From Akkermansiaceae bacterium (GTDB lineage Bacteria; Verrucomicrobiota; Verrucomicrobiia; Verrucomicrobiales; Akkermansiaceae): DNA of 64,000 nucleotides. Position numbers and translations under genes: made by a program. The notes beneath the pieces were generated by a model. The model was given only the letters and a program-made list of their open reading frames with translations, was not told where the DNA came from and ran no database searches. Below are positions 18,146-26,329 of the stretch, piece by piece. How positions within the stretch are numbered: the stretch's first letter is position 1; each line of letters starts with the position of its first letter. The DNA lies in the NCBI GenBank assembly GCA_905181965.1, contig CAJIZY010000021.1, positions 1-64,000 of the forward strand, read 5' to 3'.

Positions 18146-18853
18146 ATGAAACCACTCACAGGAAAAACAGCCCTCGTTACCGGAGGTGGAAGCGGAGTTG
18201 GGCTAGGCACGGCAAAGGCCCTCGCTGAAGCTGGAGCCACCGTAACCATCTGCGGACGCAATCTTGAAAAGCTCGAAGCAGTGGCCGGAGATCAGCTTTC
18301 CGCACGCAAGTGCGACATCTCAAAGCGAGACGAAGTAGACGCACTCATTGCCGGAATTGGCACGCCCGATATCCTTGTCAACTCGGCCGGAGTGAACATT
18401 GTAAAACGCAAGGTCAGCGAAATTGACCCTGCGGACTTTGATAAACTACTCGCTATCAACTGCACTGGCTTTTTTAACCTCATCCACGCCGCCCTTCCTG
18501 CGATGCGCGAACGGCGAGACGGCCTCGTTTTTAATATTTCCTCAATCGCAGGAAAACGTGCTTACCCGCTTGCCGGTATGGCCTATGCCACTTCCAAGTT
18601 TGGTGTCTCTGGAATGGCTTCTGCCATCAACGCCGAGGAAGCTAGAAATGGTATCCGTATTACCAGCATTTTTCCTGGTGAGATTAACACCCCTATCCTA
18701 GACGAACGTCCAGTCAAAGTCCCAGACGAACAAAAAGCCCGCATGGTGCACCCCGAGGATATCGCCTCTCTTATTGTCGCCATCGCTCAGCTCCCCCAAC
18801 ACGTCGTCGTCCCCGAATTGATCATTAAACCCACCTATCAGGAATTCATCTAA
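18146..18853 (+). CDS. Short-chain dehydrogenase/reductase
   Basis: A 235-residue classical SDR. The cofactor motif is TGGGSGVGLG (residues 12-21), with NSAGVN (about 77). The catalytic Ser is in FNISSIAGKRA (about 130), and Tyr/Lys in YATSK (about 146). It oxidises or reduces a hydroxyl or keto group with NAD(P)H. The substrate is unknown. It is translationally coupled to the aldo/keto reductase upstream. Confidence 0.88.
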   Translation: MKPLTGKTALVTGGGSGVGLGTAKALAEAGATVTICGRNLEKLEAVAGDQLSARKCDISKRDEVDALIAGIGTPDILVNSAGVNIVKRKVSEIDPADFDKLLAINCTGFFNLIHAALPAMRERRDGLVFNISSIAGKRAYPLAGMAYATSKFGVSGMASAINAEEARNGIRITSIFPGEINTPILDERPVKVPDEQKARMVHPEDIASLIVAIAQLPQHVVVPELIIKPTYQEFI

Positions 18854-18940
18854 AAGGCCGGCTAGAATTAGCCCCAGAAAGCAAATAGCCTGCGAGCTTG
18901 GTTCCAATTGCTGCGGACACTCTTACAGCTCCTAGGCCTA

Positions 18941-19339
18941 TCAGAAGTCTACCTTTTCCCACTCTACCGGCCCCCCAAAGCCTGGCACAAAATATCCTCG
19001 AAAAGCCTGAACCTGACCATTTTCTTTGATCACATAAATAGCCTGAAGATCATCCTTGGAATCCCCAGTCTCAAGAAAACTTGCGGCAGCGATAGCATTA
19101 GCCGGGATACCTTTCTGCGAAAACTGCCTTTTAGTGATCATAGTAAAGTTCCGAATATTTTCCTGAATCGGGTGTGGTTCCCCACCTGCCCGCACATAAA
19201 GCCCCATCCCACCCCCTGGTTGCCAAGGAGTTATGAACTGGACCTCATAAGGGGATGAACGGGCTCGTTCATTCTGTCCCTCCTGAGTGCAGGATTGCAA
19301 GAAGGAGAGACCGCAGATTAAGACGAGAAGGTGGTTCAT
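18941..19339 (-). CDS. Hypothetical lipoprotein
   Basis: About 132 residues from ATG 19339; the frame is open further upstream but only this start gives a lipoprotein signal (MNHLLVLICGLSFLQSC). The body (VQFITPWQPGGGMGLYVRAG, then AIAAASFLETGDSKDDLQAI, ending PVEWEKVDF) matches no family that I recognise. It should be anchored to a membrane facing the periplasm. It lies downstream of, and on the same strand as, the OmpA lipoprotein (115 bp gap). Confidence 0.55.
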   Translation of the reverse strand: MNHLLVLICGLSFLQSCTQEGQNERARSSPYEVQFITPWQPGGGMGLYVRAGGEPHPIQENIRNFTMITKRQFSQKGIPANAIAAASFLETGDSKDDLQAIYVIKENGQVQAFRGYFVPGFGGPVEWEKVDF

Positions 19340-19454
19340 AAAAATGGATAGGGGCGTAAGGGTGCGGCCAATCTCGTAGTTTATCCAATCAAAACGCCCA
19401 CAAAAAACGACGAAGTAGGGGAACCACTTCACCGTTTGTCCTGATTAGAAAATT

Positions 19455-20123
19455 TTAATTAAGGGGAGCCAACTGAATACTCACCCGGCGGTTAGCCTGG
19501 CGACCTGCCGCGGTATTATTGTTGGCAATCGGCTGATCCATTCCCCGCCCACTAACTTGAAATCTTTGCGACGCAACTGCTTGAGTCTGCAGGAACTGAG
19601 CCACACTGCTGGCACGGGCCTCAGAAAGGCGGTAATTATAGTCGCGCGCGCCCACGTTATCGGTATGACCGGTGATCGCGACCATCGTCCTATTGTATTT
19701 ATTCAAAACCTTCGCAACGGAGGCCAATGTCGGATAAAACTGCCCAACAATGCCCGAGCTTCCTGTCGAGAAAGTAATATCCCCCGGCATCACCAAGGTA
19801 ATCTGGTTTCCATTACGACTAATTCCGACGCCGGCCCCTTCGAGTTCACGACGAAGCTCGGATTCCTGCTTATCCATGTAAGCCCCAATTCCAGCTCCGG
19901 CGAGGGCACCAACCCCAGCCCCAAGTAATGCCCGTTGTTTCCTTTCCGCATTACTACCTCCAGACAAGGCTCCAATCCCAGCTCCAAACAATCCGCCAAA
20001 AATTGCGCCAGTTGTTGCTTTCGCTTGCTGGGATTCACCGGTGTATGGATTTGCCGTTTGACAAGACGTCAGGGTCAAACTGCCAACTACAAAATATGCG
20101 ACAACATTTTTAGTGATGTTCAT
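19455..20123 (-). CDS. OmpA-family peptidoglycan-associated lipoprotein
   Basis: A 222-residue lipoprotein. The signal ends LTSC (Cys21). A Gly-rich glycine-zipper region follows (about residues 38-80, with AGIGALSGG and GAGIGAY). The C-terminal OmpA domain contains ITLVMPGDITFSTGS, AITGHTDNVGARDYNYRLSE (about 155-175) and RGMDQPIANNNTAAGRQANR. OmpA-like domains bind peptidoglycan non-covalently and link it to the outer membrane. The layout resembles YiaD-type proteins. The gene appears intact. Confidence 0.9.
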   Translation of the reverse strand: MNITKNVVAYFVVGSLTLTSCQTANPYTGESQQAKATTGAIFGGLFGAGIGALSGGSNAERKQRALLGAGVGALAGAGIGAYMDKQESELRRELEGAGVGISRNGNQITLVMPGDITFSTGSSGIVGQFYPTLASVAKVLNKYNRTMVAITGHTDNVGARDYNYRLSEARASSVAQFLQTQAVASQRFQVSGRGMDQPIANNNTAAGRQANRRVSIQLAPLN

Positions 20124-20210
20124 GTTAAAAACGATACCTCGGAAAATTAGTTAATCCACCCTAAATAACAGTTCGCCTAATCGGCAGGGTCTCAGTATCC
20201 TTGAGAAGCT

Positions 20211-20699
20211 ATGCCAAACGCCCTACCCAATCCCATCGAAGACGTCTTTGCCCTCAACGAGGTAATCCTATCCAAAGGGAAATCTGCTTCTAGAAAAAGC
20301 TCCCGACTTCGCATGATCCAACCCGTACAGCGCACACAAACCGCAAAGGTCCAACGCCTCCTCAATTTCCTTCAACCCGGAACTTATATTCGCCCGCACT
20401 GTCACCCTTTGGAACAAGCCACTGAGTCGGTGTGCCTTCTTAATGGACATCTGGAAGTTCTTATCTTCAATCCGGAAGGATCAATTCACACTCGGCACCA
20501 TCTGACTCCCACATCATCCCTCATTGATATCGAACCAAGAGTTTGGCATGGCATGATCGTCCACGAACCGGACACCGTAATCTTTGAAGTCAAAAAAGGC
20601 CCCTATAATCCAGAGACAGACAAGGAATTCGCCTCATGGTCTCCCGAAGAAGACTCTCCCGAGGTGAAAGATTTCCTCGCCCGCCTCAACGAGGATTAA
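20211..20699 (+). CDS. WbuC-family cupin metalloprotein
   Basis: A 162-residue cupin. LQPGTYIRPHCHP (about residue 56) supplies two metal-binding histidines with the acid in EQATES, and IEPRVWHGMIVHEP (about 110) supplies the third. WbuC proteins are often found in O-antigen loci, but their reaction is not firmly known. No polysaccharide genes are adjacent here. It probably binds a divalent metal in the cytoplasm. Confidence 0.75.
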   Translation: MPNALPNPIEDVFALNEVILSKGKSASRKSSRLRMIQPVQRTQTAKVQRLLNFLQPGTYIRPHCHPLEQATESVCLLNGHLEVLIFNPEGSIHTRHHLTPTSSLIDIEPRVWHGMIVHEPDTVIFEVKKGPYNPETDKEFASWSPEEDSPEVKDFLARLNED

Positions 20700-20728
20700 T
20701 CAGTAAGGAAGATGTTTCCGGCGGTTGG

Positions 20729-22417
20729 CTAGCCAGATACAGTCATTACACTTTTTCTGACACCCTCTTCATCTTCTAAAATATCTCCCGAAATTAAATC
20801 CAACCACTCTTCGGTCGAAATCAAATTTATGGCTGCTACCGGAATCCGTTGTTCCTCACCTGAAACATTATTGAGACAAAATATATTGCTTCGTCGGTCA
20901 ACCGATTGACGCCAGAAAGAAAAGACCTGATCTCCCATGTGGAGAGTAAACTGAGTTGCGTTTGGATGAAAAGCAGCCTGCTCCCTTCGCAAATCAATTC
21001 GTTCCAGTAACTTTTTCAAAACACTGGCGTGAGGAGATTTTTCGTTTTCGAGTTCGTTCCTCAACTCGTCCGCATTCCATTGATGACGATTAATCCGACG
21101 ATTCATTCCAGAACTGATCGCACCCTCTCGATCATTCCGCGTTCCAAGCAGGCTATGAATATAGAAAGCTGGGACTCCTTCTAAGCCCAACAAGATAGTA
21201 TGCGCACACAGGAATTTCTCTTCGGTTTGGAGTGCATCAAAAAGACTAATATTGATCTCGTATGGGCGTTTACCCCCACCGGGTAGAGCGCGCTCAGAGA
21301 TCAGCCCACCATATTCCACCATTTTGCCCACCATAGATTGAATCTCTTCATGCGACAACAAGCCCTCTGCCGGCCTGAGCCCGATCCCATCGTGCGATGC
21401 AATAAAATTAAAATACATCGTCCCAGGCTGGGCCGGAGGCATCCTCATTAACCACTGAATCAAACAGCGACAATCTCCGTAAGTCAGGGAATACAAAAGA
21501 AGCGGAGGAAGCGAAAAATTGTAAATTCCATGTGCCTCGTTTCCATTTCCAAAATACGAAAGATTCTCCTGATTCGGAACATTAGTCTCAGTGATAATCA
21601 CCGCATCGGGCTTGAGATGCTCAATTAAAGTCCGGAACAAACGGACCAATTCGTGGGTCTGCGGAAGATTAATGCACTCCGTTCCAGGCTCCTTCCAAAC
21701 AAAGGCCACAGCATCAAGGCGGAAGACACTAATCCCGTGGTCGAGATGGGTCCGAATAATTTTAACGAACTCAACAAGGAGATCGTGATCACGAAAATTG
21801 AAATCAACCTGATCATGTCCAAAAGTACACCAAACATGCTTTCTTCCCGATGGCGTCTCAGTGGGCCGCAAAAGTAGACTCGTTCGCGGTCGCACCACTT
21901 CGCTCAGATCATCAAGAGGTGACGCTTTCACAAAAAAGCGGCACCCCGGCTCCTCATCTTTCTCAAATTGCTGAAACCACTCATGCGAAGTCGAACAGTG
22001 GTTCACGACGAGATCGGACATGATCCGATAATCTTGCGAAAGATTTTCGAGATCAGACCAATCACCTAAATCAGAATTGACCTGGTCGTAGTTAGCAACC
22101 GCAAAGCCATCGTCTGACGTCCAAGGAAAGTAGGGTAAAACGTGAACAATCGAAACCGAGTCGCCCAATCTCTCTCTTACAAATGAAGCCAACTCCTTGA
22201 GTGGTGTTCCCTCTCTTGGGATAAGCGAATCCCCGTAAGTAATCAGCGCAACGTCCTTCTCAGACCAATGAGTGGCAAAAGGCACTGGCTCGAAAAAGTG
22301 CTCATGTAAGCGCATCGCATCAATCAAACGCCCCACCAGAGCCGAGTGATCCCCCTTCCCGTATATCGCGGCAAGATGAGTCTCGATACGAAGGTTAAGG
22401 TGGTCTAGCGGGCTCAT
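20729..22417 (-). CDS. GH13 sugar phosphorylase, probably glucosylglycerate phosphorylase
   Basis: A 562-residue GH13 enzyme of the sucrose-phosphorylase group. IVHVLPYFPWTSDDGFAVAN (about residue 98) and DLVVNHCSTSHEWFQ (about 135) lie in the N-terminal part. The nucleophile is in FRLDAVAFVWKE (about 236), the acid/base in IITETNVPNQEN (about 277) and the third Asp in IASHDGIGLRP (about 343). Its neighbours are a glucosyl-3-phosphoglycerate synthase and a HAD phosphatase, so phosphorolysis of glucosylglycerate to glucose 1-phosphate and glycerate is the best guess. It overlaps the synthase gene by 4 bp. Sucrose phosphorylase is the alternative. Confidence 0.8.
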   Translation of the reverse strand: MSPLDHLNLRIETHLAAIYGKGDHSALVGRLIDAMRLHEHFFEPVPFATHWSEKDVALITYGDSLIPREGTPLKELASFVRERLGDSVSIVHVLPYFPWTSDDGFAVANYDQVNSDLGDWSDLENLSQDYRIMSDLVVNHCSTSHEWFQQFEKDEEPGCRFFVKASPLDDLSEVVRPRTSLLLRPTETPSGRKHVWCTFGHDQVDFNFRDHDLLVEFVKIIRTHLDHGISVFRLDAVAFVWKEPGTECINLPQTHELVRLFRTLIEHLKPDAVIITETNVPNQENLSYFGNGNEAHGIYNFSLPPLLLYSLTYGDCRCLIQWLMRMPPAQPGTMYFNFIASHDGIGLRPAEGLLSHEEIQSMVGKMVEYGGLISERALPGGGKRPYEINISLFDALQTEEKFLCAHTILLGLEGVPAFYIHSLLGTRNDREGAISSGMNRRINRHQWNADELRNELENEKSPHASVLKKLLERIDLRREQAAFHPNATQFTLHMGDQVFSFWRQSVDRRSNIFCLNNVSGEEQRIPVAAINLISTEEWLDLISGDILEDEEGVRKSVMTVSG

Positions 22418-23640
22418 TTCCCCGTAAACTCCTTCTGATCTTCCTCTACCGCTTCGATCAAGCGCTCGTAGACATCAGGCATCGCACTTCTTACCCGAGA
22501 CCAACTTGGGATAAACGGTTTCTCATGCGGCGTACTTAAAAAGTTTTTACCCGCCGCGATAATGTTTTCAGCGAAAAGCTCAACTGCTTCCTCCTCTTTA
22601 TGAACGTCCAAATCCAAGCCATTCATGATCGCGTCATTTTTGTAGCGCTCCACGAAATCAAGAGCATTTCGAAAGTAGGCGGCCTTAAGAGTACGGAAGA
22701 CCTCCTTACTAAAAACCGTACCCATTACTGCCATCTTGCGATAAACCAATTTACAAATATCAATCGACATTTTTGACAATCCCTTTGCTCGATCATCAAC
22801 TGAAATATCCTGGTGCTTGTGGTCATAGACCTCAGCAATATCGACTTGGCAAAGCTTGTTATTGGAGTAATTCCTGAACATTTCTGAGAGCGTCCCCATC
22901 TCAAGCCCCCAATCGCTCGGCATGCGTATATCCGGAATCACGCCCTTGCGGAATGAAAATTCCCCCGCCAGAGGATAACGGAAACCATCCAAATAACTTA
23001 GATAATCGCTATCCCCGCATACCTGTTGGAGCGACTGTAAAAGAGGTGTGATTAGGAGCCTCGTCACTCGACCATTGAGACTTCCATGGGCAATCCGCGG
23101 ATAATACCCCTTCGCAAATTGGTAGCTGAATTGAGGATTAGCCATTGGGTAAATCAAACGAGCTAGAAGCGAGCGGTCATACGTCACAATATCGCAGTCA
23201 TGCAGCGCAATCGCCTCCACCTTATCGGTCGCTAACATATACCCTAGGCAGTACCAGACGTTTCTTCCTTTCCCTTCTTCTTCCGGAGCAAGTCCTTGTT
23301 CTTGGAGCTCGGCATCTAGAGCGCGCAAGCGAGGCCCATCATTCCAAAGCACGCGATGGTGCTGCGGGAGTTCTCCAAAAAAATCCAATGCTTCACGATA
23401 CTGAATCTCACTCGCCCGATCCAAACCGATCACAATTTGGCTTAAATATGGAACTTTCTTCACCTCATCGAGAATCTTTGGCATCGCCTCAGTTTCGAGT
23501 TCAGAAAAGAGCGAGGGCAGCAACAAACCCATTGGTCGTTTCTCTGAAAAGCCCACCAGCTCGGCCTCCAATTCTTCCAGAGGTCTAGCAGTCAGATTGT
23601 GAAGCGTGGCAACAGAGCCACCTTGATGAAAATCAGCCAT
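22414..23640 (-). CDS. Glucosyl-3-phosphoglycerate synthase-like glycosyltransferase
   Basis: A 408-residue GT-A glycosyltransferase of GT81 type. MGLLLPSLFSELETEAMPKI opens the fold. The nucleotide-binding metal motif is ALHDCDIVTYD (about residue 168), and LAGEFSFRK (about 243) and SDWGLEMGTLSEM (about 258) match GpgS-like enzymes. The reaction would join glucose from a nucleotide sugar to 3-phosphoglycerate. The adjacent HAD phosphatase (8 bp overlap) would then give glucosylglycerate, a compatible solute. Mannosyl-3-phosphoglycerate synthase is a less likely alternative. Confidence 0.8.
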   Translation of the reverse strand: MADFHQGGSVATLHNLTARPLEELEAELVGFSEKRPMGLLLPSLFSELETEAMPKILDEVKKVPYLSQIVIGLDRASEIQYREALDFFGELPQHHRVLWNDGPRLRALDAELQEQGLAPEEEGKGRNVWYCLGYMLATDKVEAIALHDCDIVTYDRSLLARLIYPMANPQFSYQFAKGYYPRIAHGSLNGRVTRLLITPLLQSLQQVCGDSDYLSYLDGFRYPLAGEFSFRKGVIPDIRMPSDWGLEMGTLSEMFRNYSNNKLCQVDIAEVYDHKHQDISVDDRAKGLSKMSIDICKLVYRKMAVMGTVFSKEVFRTLKAAYFRNALDFVERYKNDAIMNGLDLDVHKEEEAVELFAENIIAAGKNFLSTPHEKPFIPSWSRVRSAMPDVYERLIEAVEEDQKEFTGK

Positions 23641-24406
23641 TGTTTGTTGTTGATTGTGGGATTTGAAGTCGATCGAGAATTTGAGTCATCATTTCAGCCC
23701 AGCCGCGAGGGCCAATCTCCTTACTGAGGAGCATGTCCTTTGCTTCTAAGACATAATCGCCAGGGGCCTTGATAATGACCCCGATATCCGCAGCCTTTAA
23801 CATCGCTAGGTCATTAGGTCGATCTCCCAGCGCAATGATCGCCACCTTCTCTTTTCGAAAATACTGCAATGGTTTACTTTTATCTGTCTGGCCAAGAACA
23901 TGAAGAAAACGCCCTCCACGCAGAGTTCTGAGGCCACGTTCCTTGATTAAATCGCAAAATTTATCCTCCTTCTCTGGCGAATCTTGCCAGACCAATGGTT
24001 CACTGAAATGTCGATCTGCGGATCGTTCCGCAGACTGCCGACCCAGACCAGTCCACTGCATAATCTCAGACACCCCAACATCGGAATAACCCTTAAATTT
24101 AAACTTCCCTCGCAACGACTTAAGAACATCGAGAATTTCGGCACGCGAAACGCCAAAAGTCTCAACTTTTTCGCCATCATAAATAGCCGAGCCATTTTCA
24201 ACGATGTAAGGATCGAAATTCCCCAATTCTCCCCGAATCGCTATCCACTCCGCTCTTGTTTTACTGGTATTGACCACAAGAGGGATCCCCGCTTCGTCCA
24301 TTCGATCTAAAACAGGCAGAACAAGGTCAAACGAATAATCGCTATGGTCTAGCAACGTTCCATCTAGGTCGCTTACCACCATTAACTTCATCGTTTCATT
24401 ACCCAT
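23633..24406 (-). CDS. HAD phosphatase of the MpgP type (glycosyl-3-phosphoglycerate phosphatase)
   Basis: About 257 residues from ATG 24406 (ATG 24391 also possible; the frame is open to 24448 without a credible start). HAD motif I is VVSDLDGTLLDH, motif II VVNTSKTRAEW, and motif III/IV IALGDRPNDLAMLKAAD. The cap has GLGRQSAERSADRHFSEPLV, as in mannosyl-3-phosphoglycerate phosphatases. It should dephosphorylate the product of the downstream synthase. It is the first gene of the three-gene overlapping operon. Confidence 0.85.
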   Translation of the reverse strand: MGNETMKLMVVSDLDGTLLDHSDYSFDLVLPVLDRMDEAGIPLVVNTSKTRAEWIAIRGELGNFDPYIVENGSAIYDGEKVETFGVSRAEILDVLKSLRGKFKFKGYSDVGVSEIMQWTGLGRQSAERSADRHFSEPLVWQDSPEKEDKFCDLIKERGLRTLRGGRFLHVLGQTDKSKPLQYFRKEKVAIIALGDRPNDLAMLKAADIGVIIKAPGDYVLEAKDMLLSKEIGPRGWAEMMTQILDRLQIPQSTTNNG

Positions 24407-24490
24407 CACGACTGTCGTAGCGCATCCCGTGCCAAATCCCGAACGCAAAAATTTCTCCTACTCGAAACAAGACAACGTTACGGGTGAACG

Positions 24491-24523
24491 AAAAAAATCC
24501 GCACCTTCTATCGAAAGCGCGGA
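24491..24523 (-). terminator. Rho-independent terminator of the PEP-CTERM gene
   Basis: On the minus strand a TCCGC/GCGGA stem (24519-24523 with 24498-24502) and a 16-nt loop are followed by seven Ts. It lies 22 bp after the stop of the PEP-CTERM gene. The stem is short, so strength is uncertain. Confidence 0.5.
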
Positions 24524-24544
24524 ATCTGAAAACGCTCGACTGAA

Positions 24545-24952
24545 TTACCGACGCAGACGCATGCCAATCATCAAGCCACCTAAACCGAACAAGAAAGCGG
24601 AGGTTGGCTCTGGAACAGGAGCTACCGTGGTGACATTGAATGCTAATTCGTATTGGTTACCAAAAAGTTGGTTAGCCCCTTCAAATAGACTCCCATTACT
24701 TCCCAAAAGTCCGCCAGCAGTCGCCCCATTTAAACCACACCGTCCAAGAGCTTCGTTTCCATTCACGACCTTCGCTGCAAAGACACCAATCTCAGAGAGC
24801 TGGTTTTCGACACCAATCGTTTCCGTCGTGAAAGTCTGGGTCATGGTGAGATTGGCTTGGGCACCTCCACCGCTTGAGGGAACGTCGAGTTTCACGGCAC
24901 CCTGAGCGAGAGAACCGGCAAAGAAAACAGGAAGAAGATTTCGTAAATTCAT
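24545..24952 (-). CDS. Small PEP-CTERM sorted protein
   Basis: A 135-residue protein from ATG 24952 with a signal peptide (MNLRNLLPVFFAGSLAQGA). The mature part is rich in Thr, Gly and Asn. The C-terminal sorting tail is PVPEPTSAFLFGLGGLMIG, then MRLRR. Exosortase-dependent export or surface attachment is expected; the exosortase is not in this window. The function of the mature part is unknown. Confidence 0.8.
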   Translation of the reverse strand: MNLRNLLPVFFAGSLAQGAVKLDVPSSGGGAQANLTMTQTFTTETIGVENQLSEIGVFAAKVVNGNEALGRCGLNGATAGGLLGSNGSLFEGANQLFGNQYELAFNVTTVAPVPEPTSAFLFGLGGLMIGMRLRR

Positions 24953-25144
24953 ATAAAGGCGAATTGGATTAGTTCGCGCCCCTTTCACATCCCTTAACTC
25001 CATCATTAAGAAGTTTCTACAGGTCTCTTTATGAGACCAGTTTGAATTACTTTGTCTTCTGGTTAGTCAAAGGTATCTCTAACTCCAATCGCCCACTTTC
25101 CCACTAGCGAAATATTTCCAAAGAATCGTCCGTTTCCCTAACTT

Positions 25145-26278
25145 ATGAACTTTATTCGACTGCCCCTTTTTCTCCCCTCGCTCATCCTCGCGTCGGAACC
25201 TGTGACTCTCGATCTCAATGACCGAACCACCCACCAGGTCATCGTGGATCGTGAACAAAATCAATATTTGGGCCACCCTACTACAACCTTGCTTGAGGAC
25301 GGAAAAACGATCCTTTGCGTTTACCCAAAGGGACACGGGAAAGGACAAATCGTTTACAAACGCAGCACGGACGGAGGCCTCAGCTGGAGTAAACGCCTTT
25401 CAACCCCGAAAAGCTGGGCGACCTCTAAAGAGGTTCCCACCATTCACAGAATGATCGCTCCAAATGGTAAAAAGCGGCTGATCGTCTGGTCTGGCCTCTA
25501 TCCCGCGCGTCTCTCAGTCAGCGAGGATGATGGTAACAGCTGGAGTGAGTTCAAGCCCGCCGGTGAATGGGGAGGGATTGTGGTTATGGGATTTGTGGAG
25601 GCACTTGAAACAGGACCCGGCCACTACCTCGCGATGTTTCACGATGACGGCCGCTTCTTCAACAAAGAGCCAGTCAAAAACAAACTCCGAACATTCACTC
25701 TTTACCAAACAAAGTCGATCGACGGCGGATTAACTTGGTCACAGCCCGATGCTGTTTACAAATCATCCGAGGTCCATCTTTGTGAGCCCGGTTGCGTTCG
25801 CTCTCCCGATGGAAAAACTCTCGCCGTCCTCCTTCGTGAGAACGCGCGGCGCAAAAACTCCCATATTATTTTCTCTAAAGATGAAGGGAAAACATGGAGT
25901 TCTCCCCGTGAACTCCCCCTCGCTCTCACCGGCGATCGGCACACCGGAAAATATGGACCCGACGGCCGCCTCTTCCTTTCCTACCGCTGCATCTCGCCCA
26001 AAGCGAAAGCCAAAGAGCGTTCGTTCGAAGGAGATTGGGTCGGTTGGGTTGGGACCTGGGACGACCTCGTTGAGGGCAATTCCGGACAATATTTTTTCAG
26101 ACTCAAGGACAACACTAAAAATTACGACACCTCTTATCCGGGAGTCGAAATCCTCCCCAATGGTACCTTTGTTACGACGACTTATGGACACTGGGTTAAA
26201 GGAGAGGCTCCCTACGTGATCTCAAGTCGCTTTCAGCTGAAAGACCTTGATGCCATGGCCAACGAAGCCAAAGAGTAG
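25145..26278 (+). CDS. Exported sialidase/BNR-repeat protein
   Basis: A 377-residue protein with a signal peptide (residues 1-17, ending ILA). The six-bladed propeller carries Asp boxes: STDGGLSW, SEDDGNSW, SIDGGLTW and SKDEGKTW. Catalytic-type segments follow: an Asp near FHDDGRF, a Glu near VHLCEPGCVRSPDGK, and YPGVEILPNGTFVTTTYGHW. It probably removes terminal sialic acid or a related sugar from glycans outside the cytoplasm. It is the plus-strand partner of a convergent, larger sialidase. Confidence 0.78.
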   Translation: MNFIRLPLFLPSLILASEPVTLDLNDRTTHQVIVDREQNQYLGHPTTTLLEDGKTILCVYPKGHGKGQIVYKRSTDGGLSWSKRLSTPKSWATSKEVPTIHRMIAPNGKKRLIVWSGLYPARLSVSEDDGNSWSEFKPAGEWGGIVVMGFVEALETGPGHYLAMFHDDGRFFNKEPVKNKLRTFTLYQTKSIDGGLTWSQPDAVYKSSEVHLCEPGCVRSPDGKTLAVLLRENARRKNSHIIFSKDEGKTWSSPRELPLALTGDRHTGKYGPDGRLFLSYRCISPKAKAKERSFEGDWVGWVGTWDDLVEGNSGQYFFRLKDNTKNYDTSYPGVEILPNGTFVTTTYGHWVKGEAPYVISSRFQLKDLDAMANEAKE

Positions 26279-26329
26279 CCTGCACTTTTGCAAAACTGGC
26301 ATCACAAGCTGACCAGCCAGATCCTGCTT

